A stretch of DNA of 64,000 bases from CALLCD01 sp039196965 (GCA_039196965.1 JBCCUK010000008.1:61321-125320); one strand, 5' to 3'. Positions 43,807 to 53,447 are shown, counted from the stretch's first letter. Notes: a model not told the origin generated them from the letters alone. Translations and numbers: made by a program.

Positions 43807-44583
43807 TCACCCGGCAGGCCGGGTCGCGACCAACATATAGTTGACGCTCGGGTCTTTCGAGAGGTTCCACGCATCCGTGACCGGATTAAATGCAACCCCG
43901 ACCGGTGGCTCAGTGTGGAGCCCGGCAGCGCGGGCAGGGGCGGCAAGCTCCTCTGGGGTCAGGAATTTGTTCCAGTCATGGGTGCCGCGAGGCAGCCAGC
44001 GGAGGACATATTCCGCGCCGATGATAGCAAAGGCAAAGGATTTGGCCGTGCGGTTGATCGTGGCGAGGATCATCAGGCCGCCGGGGGCGACAAGGCTGGC
44101 GCAGGTTTTCAGGAAGTCCGGCGGGTTGGCGACATGTTCGACAACTTCGAGGGAGAGGACGATGTCGAACGGCGCTTCGCCCGCCTCCACGAGACCTTCA
44201 ACCGTGCCGGCGCGGTAGTCGATATCGAGGCCTGCGGATTTGGCATGGGTGAGGGCGGTCTTGATGTTCTCTTCCGAGGCATCAATGCCGGTGACCGAGG
44301 CTCCAAGGCGGGCCATGGGCTCTGCGACAAGGCCGCCGCCACAGCCAATATCGACGAGGCGGAGACCGGAAAGGGGCTTTCGGGACGCACGCTCAAGGCC
44401 GAAATGGTCTTCGGCGCGGTCGCGGATAAAGCCGAGGCGGGTGGGGTTGAACTTGTGCAGCGGGCGGAACTTGCCTTTCGGGTCCCACCATTCGTCAGCC
44501 ATGGCGGCGAATTTGGCGACCTCATCTGCGTCAATACTGGGGCGCAGTGGTGGTTTTGCGTCGTTTTCTATGGTTTTCACCAT
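43807..44583 (-). CDS. ubiG: Ubiquinone biosynthesis O-methyltransferase
   Basis: UbiG performs both O-methylations of ubiquinone synthesis. From ATG 44583 (258 residues): FAAMADEWWDPKGKFRPLHK, then SAM motif LVDIGCGGGLVAEPMARLGA, LSLEVVEHVANPPDFL, and the late EYVLRWLPRGTHDWNKFLTP stretch typical of UbiG. A much longer frame upstream crosses lysC and is rejected. It is divergent from lysC, a pairing frequent in alphaproteobacteria. Confidence 0.95.
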   Translation of the reverse strand: MVKTIENDAKPPLRPSIDADEVAKFAAMADEWWDPKGKFRPLHKFNPTRLGFIRDRAEDHFGLERASRKPLSGLRLVDIGCGGGLVAEPMARLGASVTGIDASEENIKTALTHAKSAGLDIDYRAGTVEGLVEAGEAPFDIVLSLEVVEHVANPPDFLKTCASLVAPGGLMILATINRTAKSFAFAIIGAEYVLRWLPRGTHDWNKFLTPEELAAPARAAGLHTEPPVGVAFNPVTDAWNLSKDPSVNYMLVATRPAG

Positions 44584-44676
44584 GGCCGGGATATGTCTCC
44601 ATTTGCGTATGGGGCTCGCGACCCTTACAAAGCGGCAACTCATAAAGATAGATGGGCAAGGAGACGCTGTTCGACA

Positions 44677-45933
44677 ATGGCGCGTACAGTATTGAAATTT
44701 GGCGGCACATCGGTGGCCGATCTGGACCGCATCGCCCATGTGGCCGACGTTGTGGCCGCACGTGCTAAGAGCGGCGATGGGTTGGCGGTCATCGTGTCTG
44801 CCATGGCGGGCGAGACGAACAAGCTGGTCGAGTATGCCCGCGGGGCAGCGGGTGAGGGCCTCAACGGCGGCGATTTTCAGGACGAGTATGACGTGGTGGT
44901 TGCCTCCGGCGAGCAGGTGACGAGCGGGCTTCTGGCTCTGGCGCTGAGACGGCGCGGCCTGAAGGCGCGTAGCTGGCTCGGCTGGCAGCTCGCAATGCAA
45001 ACAAACAATGCCCATGGCGCGGCGCGGATTGCGGGCTTTGAGGGATCGCAGCTGCCGGATTCGGTCGATGCAGGCGAGATTGCCGTGATCGCAGGATTTC
45101 AGGGTGTGACGAAGAATGGCCGTGTGGCGACGCTCGGGCGGGGCGGATCAGACACCAGCGCTGTGGCGGTGGCCGCTGCGCTGAATGCGAAAAGCTGTGA
45201 CATCTACACCGATGTTGACGGGGTCTACACCACCGATCCGAGGATTGTGTCGAAGGCCCAGAGAATTCCGAAAATTTCCTATGAGGAGATGCTGGAGATG
45301 GCATCTCTCGGGGCGAAGGTGCTGCAGACCCGGTCTGTGGAAATGGCAATGAATCATGGCGTGCCGATCCGTGTCCTGTCGAGCTTCGGTGAGGCATTGG
45401 AGGGCGACCTCGGTGAGGTGGGTACGCTAGTCTGTGATGAGGATGAGATCGTGGAAAAACAGGTAGTCAGCGGTGTTGCGTATTCCCGCGATGAAGCGAA
45501 GGTAACGCTTCTTGGTGTGGCCGACACGCCGGGCATGGCGGCACGCATTTTTACACTGCTCGCCGGAGCCGGCGTGAATGTCGACATGATTGTCCAGGCC
45601 AATGCGCGGGGACCGGATCGGGCCAATATGGTTTTTACGTGTACGGATCAGCAGAGCACGGTGGCGGAGCAGGCGCTGCGTGACGTTTCCCAGGAAATCG
45701 AGTTCGATGAATTGAAGGTCGACCGGGATGTTGCCAAAGTTTCAATTGTCGGCGTGGGCATGAAGAGCCATACAGGGGTGGCAGAAACCATGTTCCAGGC
45801 ACTCTATGAAAAGGGCATCAATATCGATGTCATTTCCACATCCGAAATCAAAATTTCTATCCTCATCGAAGAAGCCTATACAGAGCTTGCTGTACGGGCC
45901 CTGCATTCTGCCTTCGGGCTTGACGCAGAATGA
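44677..45933 (+). CDS. lysC: Aspartate kinase
   Basis: LysC phosphorylates aspartate, the first step to Lys, Met and Thr. The 418-residue protein starts MARTVLKFGGTSVADLDRIA. TLGRGGSDTSAVAVAAAL and the TDVDGVYTTDPRIV site follow, and two C-terminal ACT domains (about 270-415: VTLLGVADTPGMAARIFTLL; VSIVGVGMKSHTGVAETMFQ) bind feedback inhibitors. AAGGAG lies about 13 bases upstream. The frame open upstream to 43690 is the ubiG antisense and is not used. It runs into ptsP 13 bases later. Confidence 0.96.
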   Translation: MARTVLKFGGTSVADLDRIAHVADVVAARAKSGDGLAVIVSAMAGETNKLVEYARGAAGEGLNGGDFQDEYDVVVASGEQVTSGLLALALRRRGLKARSWLGWQLAMQTNNAHGAARIAGFEGSQLPDSVDAGEIAVIAGFQGVTKNGRVATLGRGGSDTSAVAVAAALNAKSCDIYTDVDGVYTTDPRIVSKAQRIPKISYEEMLEMASLGAKVLQTRSVEMAMNHGVPIRVLSSFGEALEGDLGEVGTLVCDEDEIVEKQVVSGVAYSRDEAKVTLLGVADTPGMAARIFTLLAGAGVNVDMIVQANARGPDRANMVFTCTDQQSTVAEQALRDVSQEIEFDELKVDRDVAKVSIVGVGMKSHTGVAETMFQALYEKGINIDVISTSEIKISILIEEAYTELAVRALHSAFGLDAE

Positions 45934-45946
45934 CCAGCTAGCGGAC

Positions 45947-48217
45947 ATGGTTCAGGGGTTTTCTTCTCCGCGGGTTCTGTTGAACCGCCTGCGCGATATG
46001 ATGGCGCGCGGGGAGGGCGGCCGCGAGCGGCTACAGCGTGTGGTTCAACTCATCGCCACGGGCATGGTGGCGGATGTCTGCTCAATCTATCTGCGCACGC
46101 AGAATGATGAGCTCGAACTGGTGGCGACTGAAGGGCTCCGGTCCGAGGCGATTTCGGCGACACGCTTGTCGATCAATGAAGGCCTTGTCGGCCATATTGC
46201 CGAGACGGCGGTTCCGCTATCGATACAGGATGCGCCGCGGCATCCGAATTTCTCCTACCGGCCGGAAACGGGCGAAGATCCTTACCATGCGTTCCTTGGG
46301 GTCCCGATCCTGCGAGGCGGCCGGGTCACCGGTGTGCTCACCGTGCAGAACCGCACCGAGCGGATCTATGACGAAGACGAAGTGGACATGCTTCAGACCA
46401 TTGCCATGGTCATTGCTGAAGTGGTCGCCTCGGGCAGCGTCACGCTTGCTGGGAATGGTCCCGATGCAGGGCAAAGGTCGCTTTCCGGCAGCGTCACGCT
46501 GAAGGGCAGGGTGATCTCAACCGGCCTCGGCATTGGTGAAGTGTATCGCCATGACCCGGAAGTGCCGGCTGCCAAGTTTTTTGTAAGTGATGTCGATGCG
46601 GAAATGCTGCGGCTTACTTCGGGCCTGGAGACGTTGAGGGAGTCCGTCGATGTGCTCTTGTCCGGCGGGCGGCATCTTGGCGATGATCCGGTCGACGTTT
46701 TGGAAGCCTACCGTATGCTCGCCAATGATCCGGGTTGGGCGAGCAGGCTTGCAGAAGCTGTAAAACAGGGCCTTAGCGCCGAAGCAGCTGTGGATCGAGC
46801 CCGCCGGGAGCACAGAGCCCGGCTGGAAAGCGCCCGCGATCCTTATTTAAGGGCGCGCCTTCACGATTTGGAGGACCTCGACAACCGGCTGCTCAGAATA
46901 CTCGGCGGAACGGATGCCAATGACCGGGCGGAGGATGCGAAGGGAACGGTTTTGATCGCCCGCCGCCTCGGGCCGGCAGAGCTTCTGGAGTATCGTAATG
47001 CTGGCCTTGCTGCATTGCTGCTGGAGGAGCCGGCTGCGGCGTCCCATGCGGCAATTGTGGCCCGCGCGATCGGCGTTCCGACTCTAGGAGCCGTGGCAAA
47101 TATCACGACGCTTGCCGAGAGCGGCGACGAGATCATCGTTGATGCCGAGTTGGGAGAAGTTCATGTCCGCCCGGATGAGGGGCTGACATCGTCCTATAAA
47201 GCGCGGGCTGAGCTCAGAAATCAGCGCGAAGAAATCTACCGCCAGCTGCGCGATGAAAAGGCCGTTACGCTGGATGGGGTTGAGATCGATCTGATGCTCA
47301 ATGCCGGACTGCGGATCGATGTTGATCATTTAAGCGACACAGGCGCGAGCGGTATCGGCCTTTTCCGGACGGAATTCCAGTTTCTTCTCGCAGACCAGCT
47401 GCCGTCGATTGATGAGCAGGCCAAGCTTTATGCCCATGTCATGGATACAGCCGCCGGCAAGGAAGTCTGTTTCCGCACGCTTGATGTCGGTGCAGATAAA
47501 TTGATACCGGGCCTTGAAGCCCATAGCGAGGAGAATCCGGCGCTCGGTTGGCGTTCTGTCCGGTTCGCTCTGGATCACCGGGGCCTGTTCCGGAGGCAGA
47601 TGCGGGCACTGATCCGCGCAGCTGCCGGTCGGCCGCTGAAAATCATGTTCCCAATGGTTACCACCGCGTCCGAATACACCGCGGCAAGGGAATTACTGGA
47701 CAGGGAAATTGCCTGGGCAACGTCCCGCGGGCGTCCCGTGCCGCTGCGGCTGTCAGTTGGGGCCATGCTGGAAGCACCGGCCCTCGCTTATGAATTAGAC
47801 GCGCTCGTCGGAAAAGCCGATTTCATATCCGTAGGCACCAATGATCTGATGCAGTTCTTCCACGCTGCGGATCGCATGCAGCCGCGCATATCGGACCGCT
47901 ACGATATGATTGCCCGGCCGCCCTTGAAATTCCTTGAGCAGATATCTTCGACTTGCGAGAAGCTCGGACTTCCCGTGTCTGTTTGCGGGGAAAGTGCCGG
48001 TCGCCCGCTGGAGGCCTTGGCATTGCTCGCAGTCGGCTACCGAACCCTCTCTATGCCAGCCAGTTCCGTCGGGCCGATCAAGCGCATGATCCGGTCTTTG
48101 TCGCTGGAATCCTTTTCAAATGCGGTAAAAGAGGCACTTTCGAGTTCGAACGGGTCGTTCCGTAACGAACTATTAGGCATCGCCAGTCAACATGACGTTG
48201 TACTTGCAAACGCTTGA
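45947..48217 (+). CDS. ptsP: PTS enzyme I-Ntr (PtsP)
   Basis: A 756-residue nitrogen-PTS enzyme I. Residues 20-165 form a GAF domain (GMVADVCSIYLRTQNDELEL; SFRGVPIL-type FLGVPILRGGRVTGVLTVQN). The PEP-utilising region has the phosphohistidine in AAASHAAIVARAIGVPTLG, and the C-terminal TIM barrel shows ASGIGLFRTEFQFL, DVGADKLIPG, FISVGTNDLMQFF and SVCGESAGRP. It autophosphorylates from PEP and feeds a phosphorelay that senses nitrogen status. ATG 45947 is chosen; the longer frame lies inside lysC. The lysC-ptsP order is standard in alphaproteobacteria. Confidence 0.95.
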   Translation: MVQGFSSPRVLLNRLRDMMARGEGGRERLQRVVQLIATGMVADVCSIYLRTQNDELELVATEGLRSEAISATRLSINEGLVGHIAETAVPLSIQDAPRHPNFSYRPETGEDPYHAFLGVPILRGGRVTGVLTVQNRTERIYDEDEVDMLQTIAMVIAEVVASGSVTLAGNGPDAGQRSLSGSVTLKGRVISTGLGIGEVYRHDPEVPAAKFFVSDVDAEMLRLTSGLETLRESVDVLLSGGRHLGDDPVDVLEAYRMLANDPGWASRLAEAVKQGLSAEAAVDRARREHRARLESARDPYLRARLHDLEDLDNRLLRILGGTDANDRAEDAKGTVLIARRLGPAELLEYRNAGLAALLLEEPAAASHAAIVARAIGVPTLGAVANITTLAESGDEIIVDAELGEVHVRPDEGLTSSYKARAELRNQREEIYRQLRDEKAVTLDGVEIDLMLNAGLRIDVDHLSDTGASGIGLFRTEFQFLLADQLPSIDEQAKLYAHVMDTAAGKEVCFRTLDVGADKLIPGLEAHSEENPALGWRSVRFALDHRGLFRRQMRALIRAAAGRPLKIMFPMVTTASEYTAARELLDREIAWATSRGRPVPLRLSVGAMLEAPALAYELDALVGKADFISVGTNDLMQFFHAADRMQPRISDRYDMIARPPLKFLEQISSTCEKLGLPVSVCGESAGRPLEALALLAVGYRTLSMPASSVGPIKRMIRSLSLESFSNAVKEALSSSNGSFRNELLGIASQHDVVLANA

Positions 48218-48321
48218 AGCTGGGGCCTTGTCCGGCTAGTGTGAGCTTGGGGAACGGGCGGGCTTTTTGCAGGAGTGCTGTTGATACGGGCCTTTTCGGC
48301 ACAATCAGCAGGTTGGAAGTG

Positions 48322-49125
48322 ATGACGCAGGACGGCGAAAATCAGGGGATTGAACGCATTGGCTGCGTCCTACGCAGGACTCGTGAAGCACGCGATGTGT
48401 CCCTATCCGACGTGTCTAAATCCCTGTTAATACGTCAGGAATTCCTCGAAGCCATCGAGAATATGTATGCGGGCGGAATCCCGAAAGGCTACATAAACGG
48501 CCTACTCAGAACCTATTCCGGTTATCTGGATCTGGATGCCGATCATGTCATTGCCACGTTCAATGAGCAGTGCGGAGCTGTGTCCGAAGCTCCGAAAATG
48601 GAAGCCATGGTCGCCGCGAATGAACGCAGCCGGTCGACTGCTCGGTTTGCGCTTGTAGGGCTGGCTGGGGCAATGGCGCTAACCTTGGTAACGGGCATCG
48701 GGTACGCCGTGTTCCAATCCATAAGTGCGGAAGATGCAGCTATTACTGGCGCACCTGTGAACGGTGCACGGGCGAGCTTGTTCACTGAAGTTCAGGAAAC
48801 CGACGAGCTGAAACCCCAGCTTCCGCTTACGTTAACCGCAACACGCACGGCATGGCTCGAAGTGCGCGGTGCTGATGGCACGATTTTTCGATCCCGCAAT
48901 ATGGCGGCCGGAGAAGTATACCATCCTCGTATCGGAGCAGGCTGGACCATATCTGCCCGCGATGGGTCAGCTTTTGTCTGGCATGTTGGCGATGCCGAGA
49001 TAGGGCCTCTGGGAGCAGAGGAATCGCCCGTATATGCGATCAGTGTCGACACGATCGCCCAGTCTGCCCAGGATGCAGCGGCTCCTGCGCTCGCTGTCGT
49101 CGGCGACGCCCAACCGAGCCGTTAA
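48322..49125 (+). CDS. RodZ-like HTH membrane protein
   Basis: A 267-residue protein. HTH_25 domain near residues 10-80 (VLRRTREARDVSLSDVSKSL; FLEAIENMYAGGIPKGYING; TYSGYLDLDAD), then a TM helix (FALVGLAGAMALTLVTGIGY) and a C-terminal periplasmic beta domain (DUF4115: RTAWLEVRGADGTIFRSRNM, WTISARDGSAFVWHVGDAEIG). This is the RodZ architecture, which links MreB to the envelope. It precedes ispG on the same strand, a conserved pairing. ATG 48322 is preferred to a GTG three bases earlier. Confidence 0.87.
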   Translation: MTQDGENQGIERIGCVLRRTREARDVSLSDVSKSLLIRQEFLEAIENMYAGGIPKGYINGLLRTYSGYLDLDADHVIATFNEQCGAVSEAPKMEAMVAANERSRSTARFALVGLAGAMALTLVTGIGYAVFQSISAEDAAITGAPVNGARASLFTEVQETDELKPQLPLTLTATRTAWLEVRGADGTIFRSRNMAAGEVYHPRIGAGWTISARDGSAFVWHVGDAEIGPLGAEESPVYAISVDTIAQSAQDAAAPALAVVGDAQPSR

Positions 49126-49213
49126 ACGCTGTGCGGCCTTGCCAGCGACGTATTCTGGAGCCAAATAGCCAAGCAACATGTTTTAAAGACCGCACCGGCA
49201 GGATAGGGACCTC

Positions 49214-50374
49214 ATGGGCAACATGAACAACCATATCCGTCCCTGGCGAAATATTTACCGCCGGGAGTCGCGCAAGATCCGCGTGGGCGATGTCTGGGTT
49301 GGCGGCGACGCGCCGATCGCTGTTCAGACCATGACCAACACGCCGACAGAGGATGCGGCGGCTACCCTTGACCAGATCCACCGCGCCGCAGAAGCCGGTG
49401 CCGATATTGTCCGCGTGTCCTGTCCCACCAAGGATGCAACTGCGGCGATGCCGACCATCTGCAAGGAAAGCCCCGTTCCCATCGTGGCCGACATTCATTT
49501 CCACTATCAGCGGGGGATAGAAGCGGCTGAGGCCGGAGCCGCCTGCCTCCGTATCAATCCCGGAAATATCGGCAATGAAAAGCGGGTCAAAGAGGTTGTT
49601 TCAGCGGCGGTGGCCAATGGTTGTTCGATCCGTATCGGTGTGAATGGTGGATCGCTGGAAAAGCATCTCCTGGAAAAATACGGCGAGCCATGCCCGGACG
49701 CCATGGTGGAAAGCGCCCTAGGCCATGCGCGTATCCTCGATGATCTCGACTTTCACGAATACAAGATTTCGGTGAAAGCCTCCGACATGTTCCTCACCGT
49801 GGCGGCCTATCAGGCCCTCGCTGATGCAACGGACGCGCCGCTACACCTTGGCATTACAGAAGCCGGAGGGCTTCGTACCGGAACCGTGAAATCCTCCATC
49901 GGCATGGGCAGCCTCTTATGGGCAGGAATAGGGGACACGATCCGGGTATCCCTCTCCGCAGATCCGGTCGAAGAGGTCAAAGTCGGCTTCGAAATGCTGA
50001 AGTCTCTGGGCCTCAGAACCCGGGGTGTGAACATCGTCGCCTGCCCGAGCTGCGCCCGCCAGGGCTTTGACGTGATCAAGACGGTGCAGACACTGGAAGA
50101 GCGCCTCGCCCATATCTCAGAACCTATTTCCCTGTCGATCATTGGCTGTGTGGTGAACGGTCCCGGCGAAGCCGCGATGACGGATCTCGGCTTTACCGGT
50201 GGCGGTGCGGAAGCCGGTATGATGTATGCGGCTGGCAAGATCGATCGTAAGGTCGGCAATGCCGATATGATCGACGAGATTGTCGATGCCGTTGAAGCGA
50301 AGGCCGAATTATTGCGGGCCGAAAAAGAAACCGCCGAGCAGACGAAGGCGGCTGAAACGGTAGCGGCGGAGTAA
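49214..50374 (+). CDS. ispG: (E)-4-hydroxy-3-methylbut-2-enyl-diphosphate synthase
   Basis: IspG catalyses the next-to-last step of the MEP isoprenoid pathway with a [4Fe-4S] cluster. Cluster Cys residues are in ACPSCARQGFDVI and IGCVVNGPGEA. The TIM-barrel part has DAPIAVQTMTNTPTEDAAAT, VADIHFHYQRGIEA, RINPGNIG and GITEAGG. At 386 residues the length is normal. AGGGA lies five bases upstream of the ATG. The C-terminal tail is Glu/Ala-rich. Confidence 0.96.
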   Translation: MGNMNNHIRPWRNIYRRESRKIRVGDVWVGGDAPIAVQTMTNTPTEDAAATLDQIHRAAEAGADIVRVSCPTKDATAAMPTICKESPVPIVADIHFHYQRGIEAAEAGAACLRINPGNIGNEKRVKEVVSAAVANGCSIRIGVNGGSLEKHLLEKYGEPCPDAMVESALGHARILDDLDFHEYKISVKASDMFLTVAAYQALADATDAPLHLGITEAGGLRTGTVKSSIGMGSLLWAGIGDTIRVSLSADPVEEVKVGFEMLKSLGLRTRGVNIVACPSCARQGFDVIKTVQTLEERLAHISEPISLSIIGCVVNGPGEAAMTDLGFTGGGAEAGMMYAAGKIDRKVGNADMIDEIVDAVEAKAELLRAEKETAEQTKAAETVAAE

Positions 50375-50388
50375 CGCTCTAGGTTCAT

Positions 50389-50435
50389 CCTTCGATAGTC
50401 TCGGGATCAGTCGGCTCATGCTGAGCCTGTCGAAG
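50389..50435. repeat. Palindromic REP-like element between ispG and trxB
   Basis: Two nested inverted repeats: outer CTTCGATAG/CTGTCGAAG (50390-50398 and 50427-50435) and inner GGCTCA-TGC-TGAGCC (50413-50427). The CTTCGACAGGCTCAG-like sequence is a common intergenic palindrome family in alphaproteobacteria and other bacteria. It lies between two convergent genes and may act as a bidirectional terminator or as a mobile REP-type unit. Confidence 0.6.
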
Positions 50436-50451
50436 AATCAGGCGTTCCGGT

Positions 50452-51420
50452 TTATTCAGCCGCTTCCAGTTCCTTTGCCGCCGCTTCATCTTCGAGCCAA
50501 CGCTCGGCTTCCAAAGCTGCCATACAGCCCATGCCTGCAGCAGTGACGGCCTGGCGATAGATATCGTCAGTGACGTCGCCGGCGGCGAAGACGCCTGGAA
50601 TATTCGTGGCAGTGGAGTCCGGAGCGGTGACAAGATAGCCATGGCCATGCATCTCCAGCTTGTCCTTAAAGAGCTCCGTCGAAGGCGCGTGGCCGATGGC
50701 GATGAAGACGCCGTGGACATCGCGTTCTGTGATCTCACCGGTCTCGGTGGATTTGAGCCTCACACCAGTGACGCCGAGCGGATTTTCATCGCCGACAACT
50801 TCCTCTAATGTGTGGTTCCAGACGACTTCCACTTTTGGGTGCTTGAACAACCGGTCCTGCAGAATTTTTTCTGCCCGCAGGCCGTCGCGGCGATGCACAA
50901 GGACAACTTTCGAGGCGAAATTGGTGAGGAACAGGGCTTCCTCAACCGCCGTATTACCGCCGCCGACAACCACAACTTCCTTCTCGCGGTAGAAAAAGCC
51001 GTCACAGGTCGCACATGCCGAAACGCCGAAGCCCTTGAATTTGTCTTCTGATGGCAGGCCCAGCCATTTGGCCTGGGCTCCCGTGGAGATGACTACTGCA
51101 TCGGCTGTATAGGTTGTTCCGCTATCGCCGAAAGCCTTGAAAGGCCGGCTGTCCAGATCGACCGAAGAGATATGGTCTTCGACGATTTGCGTGCCCATGA
51201 CTTCTGCATGATGACGCATCTTGTCCATCAATTCAGGTCCCTGGATTTCAGCAAAACCGGGATAGTTCTCTACATCGGTGGTGATGGTCAGCTGTCCGCC
51301 CGGTTGGGACCCCGTCACAACGAGGGGATTCCGCATGGCACGGGCGGCATAAACAGCGGCCGTCCATCCGGCGGGGCCGGAACCGATGATGAGGATTTCC
51401 GTATGGCGGGTTTCGGACAT
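50452..51420 (-). CDS. trxB: Thioredoxin reductase
   Basis: TrxB transfers electrons from NADPH to thioredoxin. FAD site EILIIGSGPAGWTAAVYAAR, the redox pair in SACATCDGFFYREKEV, NADPH site VVVGGGNTAVEEALFL and the C-terminal PGVFAAGDVTDDIYRQAVTA are present. 322 residues from ATG 51420; a longer frame to 51465 has no support. It is convergent with ispG. Confidence 0.96.
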   Translation of the reverse strand: MSETRHTEILIIGSGPAGWTAAVYAARAMRNPLVVTGSQPGGQLTITTDVENYPGFAEIQGPELMDKMRHHAEVMGTQIVEDHISSVDLDSRPFKAFGDSGTTYTADAVVISTGAQAKWLGLPSEDKFKGFGVSACATCDGFFYREKEVVVVGGGNTAVEEALFLTNFASKVVLVHRRDGLRAEKILQDRLFKHPKVEVVWNHTLEEVVGDENPLGVTGVRLKSTETGEITERDVHGVFIAIGHAPSTELFKDKLEMHGHGYLVTAPDSTATNIPGVFAAGDVTDDIYRQAVTAAGMGCMAALEAERWLEDEAAAKELEAAE

Positions 51421-51630
51421 GTCTTCTATCTTTCTATGGTGGAAGCGCCAACGACTCGGCGGCATTCCAAAGTCGACTTATGTGTATGGGGTCTGTTGCC
51501 ACCGGAATAAAGCCCCTGCGAGCCCAAGTTTCACTAACAGGTCCTTTGAGTTGAAGCGGTTCCACTCAGGTTTCTTTCACCTTTTTCGGCTATCTAAATA
51601 AAGTACGTAGCCCATATCTGAAGTGTTTTT

Positions 51631-52338
51631 GTGTCTGACATAGCTATTGCCAGCAGAACCAGGGGTAAGTCTCTGACGCCCTTGCAGCGCAAGGGCTTCT
51701 CTGCCGGTTGGGATCGCGTTCAATTCTATGGCAACGCTCTTATCTATGCTGGAATCACATTCACGATCATCTACCTAGCGATGATCGCTGTGCCGAATGT
51801 GCTGAAGACCGTTGCTGCGTCCCCCTTTTTTCCGGACTGGCCTGTCGGCAATTGGATCGTCTTGCTTATCCATATCGCTACGGCGATACCACCACTGCTG
51901 ATAGGACCCTTTGCGTTTTCGAAAAAGCTTCGTGCGAAAAACCTGAAATGGCATCGCTGGATCGGCGTAACCTATTGCGTTTGTATTTGGATCAGCGCCG
52001 TGACCGGCGTTATGCTGGCTACTGCAAATCAGCATGGGATTGTGGCTAAGTCTGGCTTTGGTTTTTTAGGTGTCACTTGGTTCCTGACCACGTGGTTTGC
52101 CTATACCACCGGACGGGCTAGGGACATTACCAGTCATCGCAGATGGATGCTGCGCAGCTATGCAGTGACTCTTGCGGTGGTGAGTATTCGTCCGATGTTT
52201 TTGATCGATGTGCCATTTGGTTTAACCGCCGACGACTGGTACCGGCTGACGACCTGGTTATGCTGGGTACCAAACCTTTTGATTGCGGAAGCCTATATCC
52301 GCATCACAAAGCCGAATGCACGTCTGGTTTTCTGCTAG
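51631..52338 (+). CDS. DUF2306 membrane protein
   Basis: A 235-residue protein with about six hydrophobic segments and the pattern of DUF2306/predicted membrane family proteins: LLIGPFAFSKKLRAKNLKWH, RWIGVTYCVCIWISAVTGVM, TTGRARDITSHRRWMLRSYA. Several conserved His residues could bind haem or metal, but none is proven. GTG start at 51631 with a weak ribosome-binding site. The 3' end overlaps the convergent CDF gene by 35 bases. Function unknown. Confidence 0.75.
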   Translation: MSDIAIASRTRGKSLTPLQRKGFSAGWDRVQFYGNALIYAGITFTIIYLAMIAVPNVLKTVAASPFFPDWPVGNWIVLLIHIATAIPPLLIGPFAFSKKLRAKNLKWHRWIGVTYCVCIWISAVTGVMLATANQHGIVAKSGFGFLGVTWFLTTWFAYTTGRARDITSHRRWMLRSYAVTLAVVSIRPMFLIDVPFGLTADDWYRLTTWLCWVPNLLIAEAYIRITKPNARLVFC

Positions 52339-53254
52339 CGTTCGTGTTTCCGTCGACAATTTCTACCGTTGTATGAGTGACGTTAAACTTTTCTGCGAGG
52401 CGTTCCTTAATGGCGAGGCGCAGGGATTGCGGACAAGCGTCCTGCTTCGGCATGGCTTCCAAGGTGACCATAGGTTGCTTCTCGGTAAGCGACCAAGTGT
52501 GGATATGAGAGACCTCCGCCAATCCATCGACATTGGCGACAAGATCCGATGCTATAGTCCGTGGGGTGAGGCCGTCTGGTGCCCCCTCTACCAGAATATG
52601 GCCGGACCGCCGCGTGATCCGCCATCCGGCCACGGCGACCAGCGCGGCGACAAGCATGGACAGGATCGGGTCTATAGCCATCCAGCCTGTCCACATAATG
52701 GTAAGGGCTGCGGCGATGGCGGCGACAGAGCCGAGAAGATCCCCGGCCACATGCCAGAGCGCTCCTGATAGATTGAGGTCCTCCTGGTCACCGCCATGCA
52801 GGACGGCAAATGCGATGAGGTTTACCAACAGGCCACCAATGGCCACACCGAGCATCAGCGGAGCCATGACCTCCGATGGCGACAGCAATCGCTGAACACC
52901 TTCCACAAGAATCCAGACCGAGAGGGCGAGCAGGGCGAGGCCATTTGTGAAAGCGGCAAGCACCCGTAATCGGGAGAACCCGAAATTGCGCATATCGTCG
53001 GCGGGACGGGCGGCGAGGCGGTATCCGAACCAGGCGAGGGCGAGGGATGCCGCATCGGTCAACATATGGGCCGCGTCAGCCAGCAGCGCGAGGGAGCCGG
53101 AGATCAGGCCGCCAATGATCTCTGCGACCATGAAACTCGCGGTCAGCACACCGGCAATGGCAACACGCCTGCGGCCATCGGCTGTGGCGACGTCGCCATG
53201 GCCATGGTTATGACCTGCATCAGTGCCATGTGCGTGTTTATGAGTGTGGACCAT
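52304..53254 (-). CDS. Cation diffusion facilitator (Zn/Cd/Co exporter)
   Basis: A 316-residue CDF transporter with six TM helices. The His-rich N-terminus (MVHTHKHAHGTDAGHNHGHG) suggests zinc handling. The metal site in TM2 is LLADAAHMLTDAASLALAWF (HxxxD), and TM5 carries the second site near ALWHVAGDLLGSVAAI. The C-terminal cytoplasmic domain has VSHIHTWSLTEKQPMVTLEA. It likely exports divalent metal in exchange for protons. Two short palindromes upstream of the start could be operator sites. Confidence 0.92.
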   Translation of the reverse strand: MVHTHKHAHGTDAGHNHGHGDVATADGRRRVAIAGVLTASFMVAEIIGGLISGSLALLADAAHMLTDAASLALAWFGYRLAARPADDMRNFGFSRLRVLAAFTNGLALLALSVWILVEGVQRLLSPSEVMAPLMLGVAIGGLLVNLIAFAVLHGGDQEDLNLSGALWHVAGDLLGSVAAIAAALTIMWTGWMAIDPILSMLVAALVAVAGWRITRRSGHILVEGAPDGLTPRTIASDLVANVDGLAEVSHIHTWSLTEKQPMVTLEAMPKQDACPQSLRLAIKERLAEKFNVTHTTVEIVDGNTNASRKPDVHSAL

Positions 53255-53299
53255 GGCAGAATAGAAACCCGACTCCGGTAAAACGTCAAATCAGAAAAC

Positions 53300-53336
53300 T
53301 GTTTTAAAACAATAATGTAACTAATGTTATATCATT
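53300..53336. promoter_or_regulatory. Paired A+T-rich palindromes upstream of the CDF gene
   Basis: A perfect palindrome TGTTTTAAAACA (53300-53311) is followed by an imperfect one with GTAAC-TAAT-GTTAT at 53317-53330, flanked by AATG/CATT. They lie 46-82 bases upstream of the CDF start and on the other side of the nitroreductase gene. The second resembles, weakly, alphaproteobacterial Zur-type boxes; zinc control of the exporter is a guess. Confidence 0.35.
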
Positions 53337-53447
53337 GCCTTCAGGCGAATATCGCCTCGATGTTGGTGATCAGCAAATTCCTTGTTGCTTGGCTTAACGT
53401 TAATCCGCGATAGGAGCATAAGATACCTATCGCGGAGGAGACGGGCT

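Noticed and set aside
43690..44676. Open frame upstream of lysC that would add about 330 codons
   Set aside because: It is antisense to ubiG, has no family similarity, and aspartate kinase begins with MARTVLKFGGTSV at 44677.
44584..45015. Long N-terminal extension of the ubiG frame
   Set aside because: It crosses lysC on the opposite strand; UbiG starts at ATG 44583 with normal length.
45806..45946. Extension of ptsP into the end of lysC
   Set aside because: The GAF domain needs only the ATG at 45947, which follows the lysC stop by 13 bases.
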